NCBI GenBank assembly: GCA_004297865.1
Contig: SCSO01000112.1
Location: 1-6,871, forward strand
Length of the DNA stretch: 6,871 nt
Direction: 5' to 3'
From: Legionella sp.
GTDB taxonomy: Bacteria > Pseudomonadota > Gammaproteobacteria > Legionellales > Legionellaceae
Under the pieces are notes generated by a model. It saw only the letters and a program-made list of their open reading frames with translations, searched no databases and was not told the origin of the DNA. The position numbers and the translations under genes were made by a program. Shown piece by piece: positions 6,180-6,871 of this stretch; position 1 is the stretch's first letter; each line of letters starts with the position of its first letter.

Positions 6180-6871
6180 ATGAGTTTACTAAGTCCTCGA
6201 TTAATTGCTTTTCTAGCGGTAGCCCAATGTAAAACTGTCCATGGAGCAGCCTTACAAATACACATGACCCAAACTGCGGTTACCCAAAGAATCAGAGCCT
6301 TAGAGCGTTCATTAAAGACCACCTTATTTATTCGAACCCGTAAGGGCATGCAGCTCACGCCTGAGGGAGAGGTGTTATTGCGATATTGTCAAAATATCAA
6401 GCAGATGGATGGTGAAATTCTAGCGAAATTGCAAGGGCATCAGAGCGATTTAGAAATTGAAATCACCATTATGTCGCCAACGAGTATGATGCGTTCGAGG
6501 ATCATTCCTAAATTTATTCCCATCATGAAAAAGCACGGTAATTTGCTCGTCAATTTTACCCTCGCAGATCAAGAAAAAAGACATCTGCATTTAAAAGCAG
6601 GGCTCTGCGATTTTGCCATATTGGAAAAGGAAAATTTAACTAACGAAATGCGCTATAAACGTTTAAAACCGGAGGAATATGTATTGGTTTGCAGTGCAGC
6701 GTGGAAAAAAAGGCGGATAAAGGACATTATTGAAAAGGAGCGGATAGTGGACTTTGATCCTGAAGATAAACTCACTTTTAATTATCTAGATTTATACGGG
6801 TTTGAACCACCCAATCGTAGCCGCTATTTCGCCAATAATACAAGCAATTTAGCCTATTTAGTTATGGAAGG
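6180..6871 (+). CDS. LysR-type transcriptional regulator, ArgP/LysG-like, 3' end cut
   Basis: The frame is open from ATG 6180 to the right edge, 230 codons of a family usually near 300. Residues 7-64 form the winged helix-turn-helix: RLIAFLAVAQCKTVHGAALQ leads into the recognition helix TQTAVTQRIRALE, then LFIRTRKGMQLTPEGEVLL. From about residue 92 the sensor domain begins; DFDPEDKLTFNYLDLYGF (191-208) resembles the ArgP/LysG branch, whose known members sense basic amino acids. ATG 6180 is the first in-frame start, because TGA at 6171 closes the frame upstream. No good Shine-Dalgarno is present; an eight-A run directly precedes the start, and two out-of-frame ATGs lie at 6167 and 6170. Divergent orientation over a 124-base gap and overlapping promoters suggest that it controls the leftward unknown-protein/epimerase operon and itself. 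Its effector is not readable from sequence. Confidence 0.9.
   Translation, partial: MSLLSPRLIAFLAVAQCKTVHGAALQIHMTQTAVTQRIRALERSLKTTLFIRTRKGMQLTPEGEVLLRYCQNIKQMDGEILAKLQGHQSDLEIEITIMSPTSMMRSRIIPKFIPIMKKHGNLLVNFTLADQEKRHLHLKAGLCDFAILEKENLTNEMRYKRLKPEEYVLVCSAAWKKRRIKDIIEKERIVDFDPEDKLTFNYLDLYGFEPPNRSRYFANNTSNLAYLVME

Noticed and set aside
6164..6358. Leftward 64-codon open frame
   Set aside because: It is antisense to the helix-turn-helix of the LysR-type regulator, whose protein signature is unmistakable.

Overview
This AT-rich window fits a gammaproteobacterium of the Legionella/Legionellales type. The reasons are base composition, an ankyrin-like protein of the kind common among Legionella secreted proteins, a short-Q-loop cytochrome bd oxidase and compact gene order. 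The assignment is inferred from style and was not checked against a database. Six of the seven genes read leftward (minus strand). Only the LysR-type regulator at the right edge reads rightward. Both edge genes are cut by the window.

Layout: (1) At 1-1110 (minus, 3' end off the left edge) is the start of a protein with ankyrin-like helix pairs and no close functional match that I recognise. (2) Positions 1111-1570 have no convincing gene. They hold a TATAAT promoter element for the ankyrin-like gene, a perfect 18-bp inverted repeat just upstream of it, a second GC-richer hairpin and a small perfect palindrome. (3) At 1571-3930 is a two-gene operon for a cyanide-insensitive-type quinol oxidase (subunit I then subunit II), translationally coupled by a TAATG junction. 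(4) At 4024-4215 is a 63-residue predicted lipoprotein. Its terminator lies directly in front of the oxidase promoter. (5) At 4327-6055 are two overlapping genes: an unrecognised 293-residue soluble protein, then a divergent member of the diaminopimelate epimerase fold family that keeps both catalytic cysteines. (6) At 6180-6871 is a divergent LysR-type regulator, most like the ArgP/LysG branch, with a strong sigma70 promoter that overlaps a probable promoter for the leftward pair.

How the parts may work together: the oxidase operon makes a membrane quinol:O2 oxidoreductase. The most unusual part is the right third, where an ArgP/LysG-like regulator faces a two-gene unit of an unknown protein plus an amino-acid racemase/epimerase-like enzyme. 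The enzyme's substrate-contact positions differ from true DapF, so this may be an uncharacterised amino-acid stereochemistry pathway under amino-acid-responsive control. That is an inference from layout and motifs.
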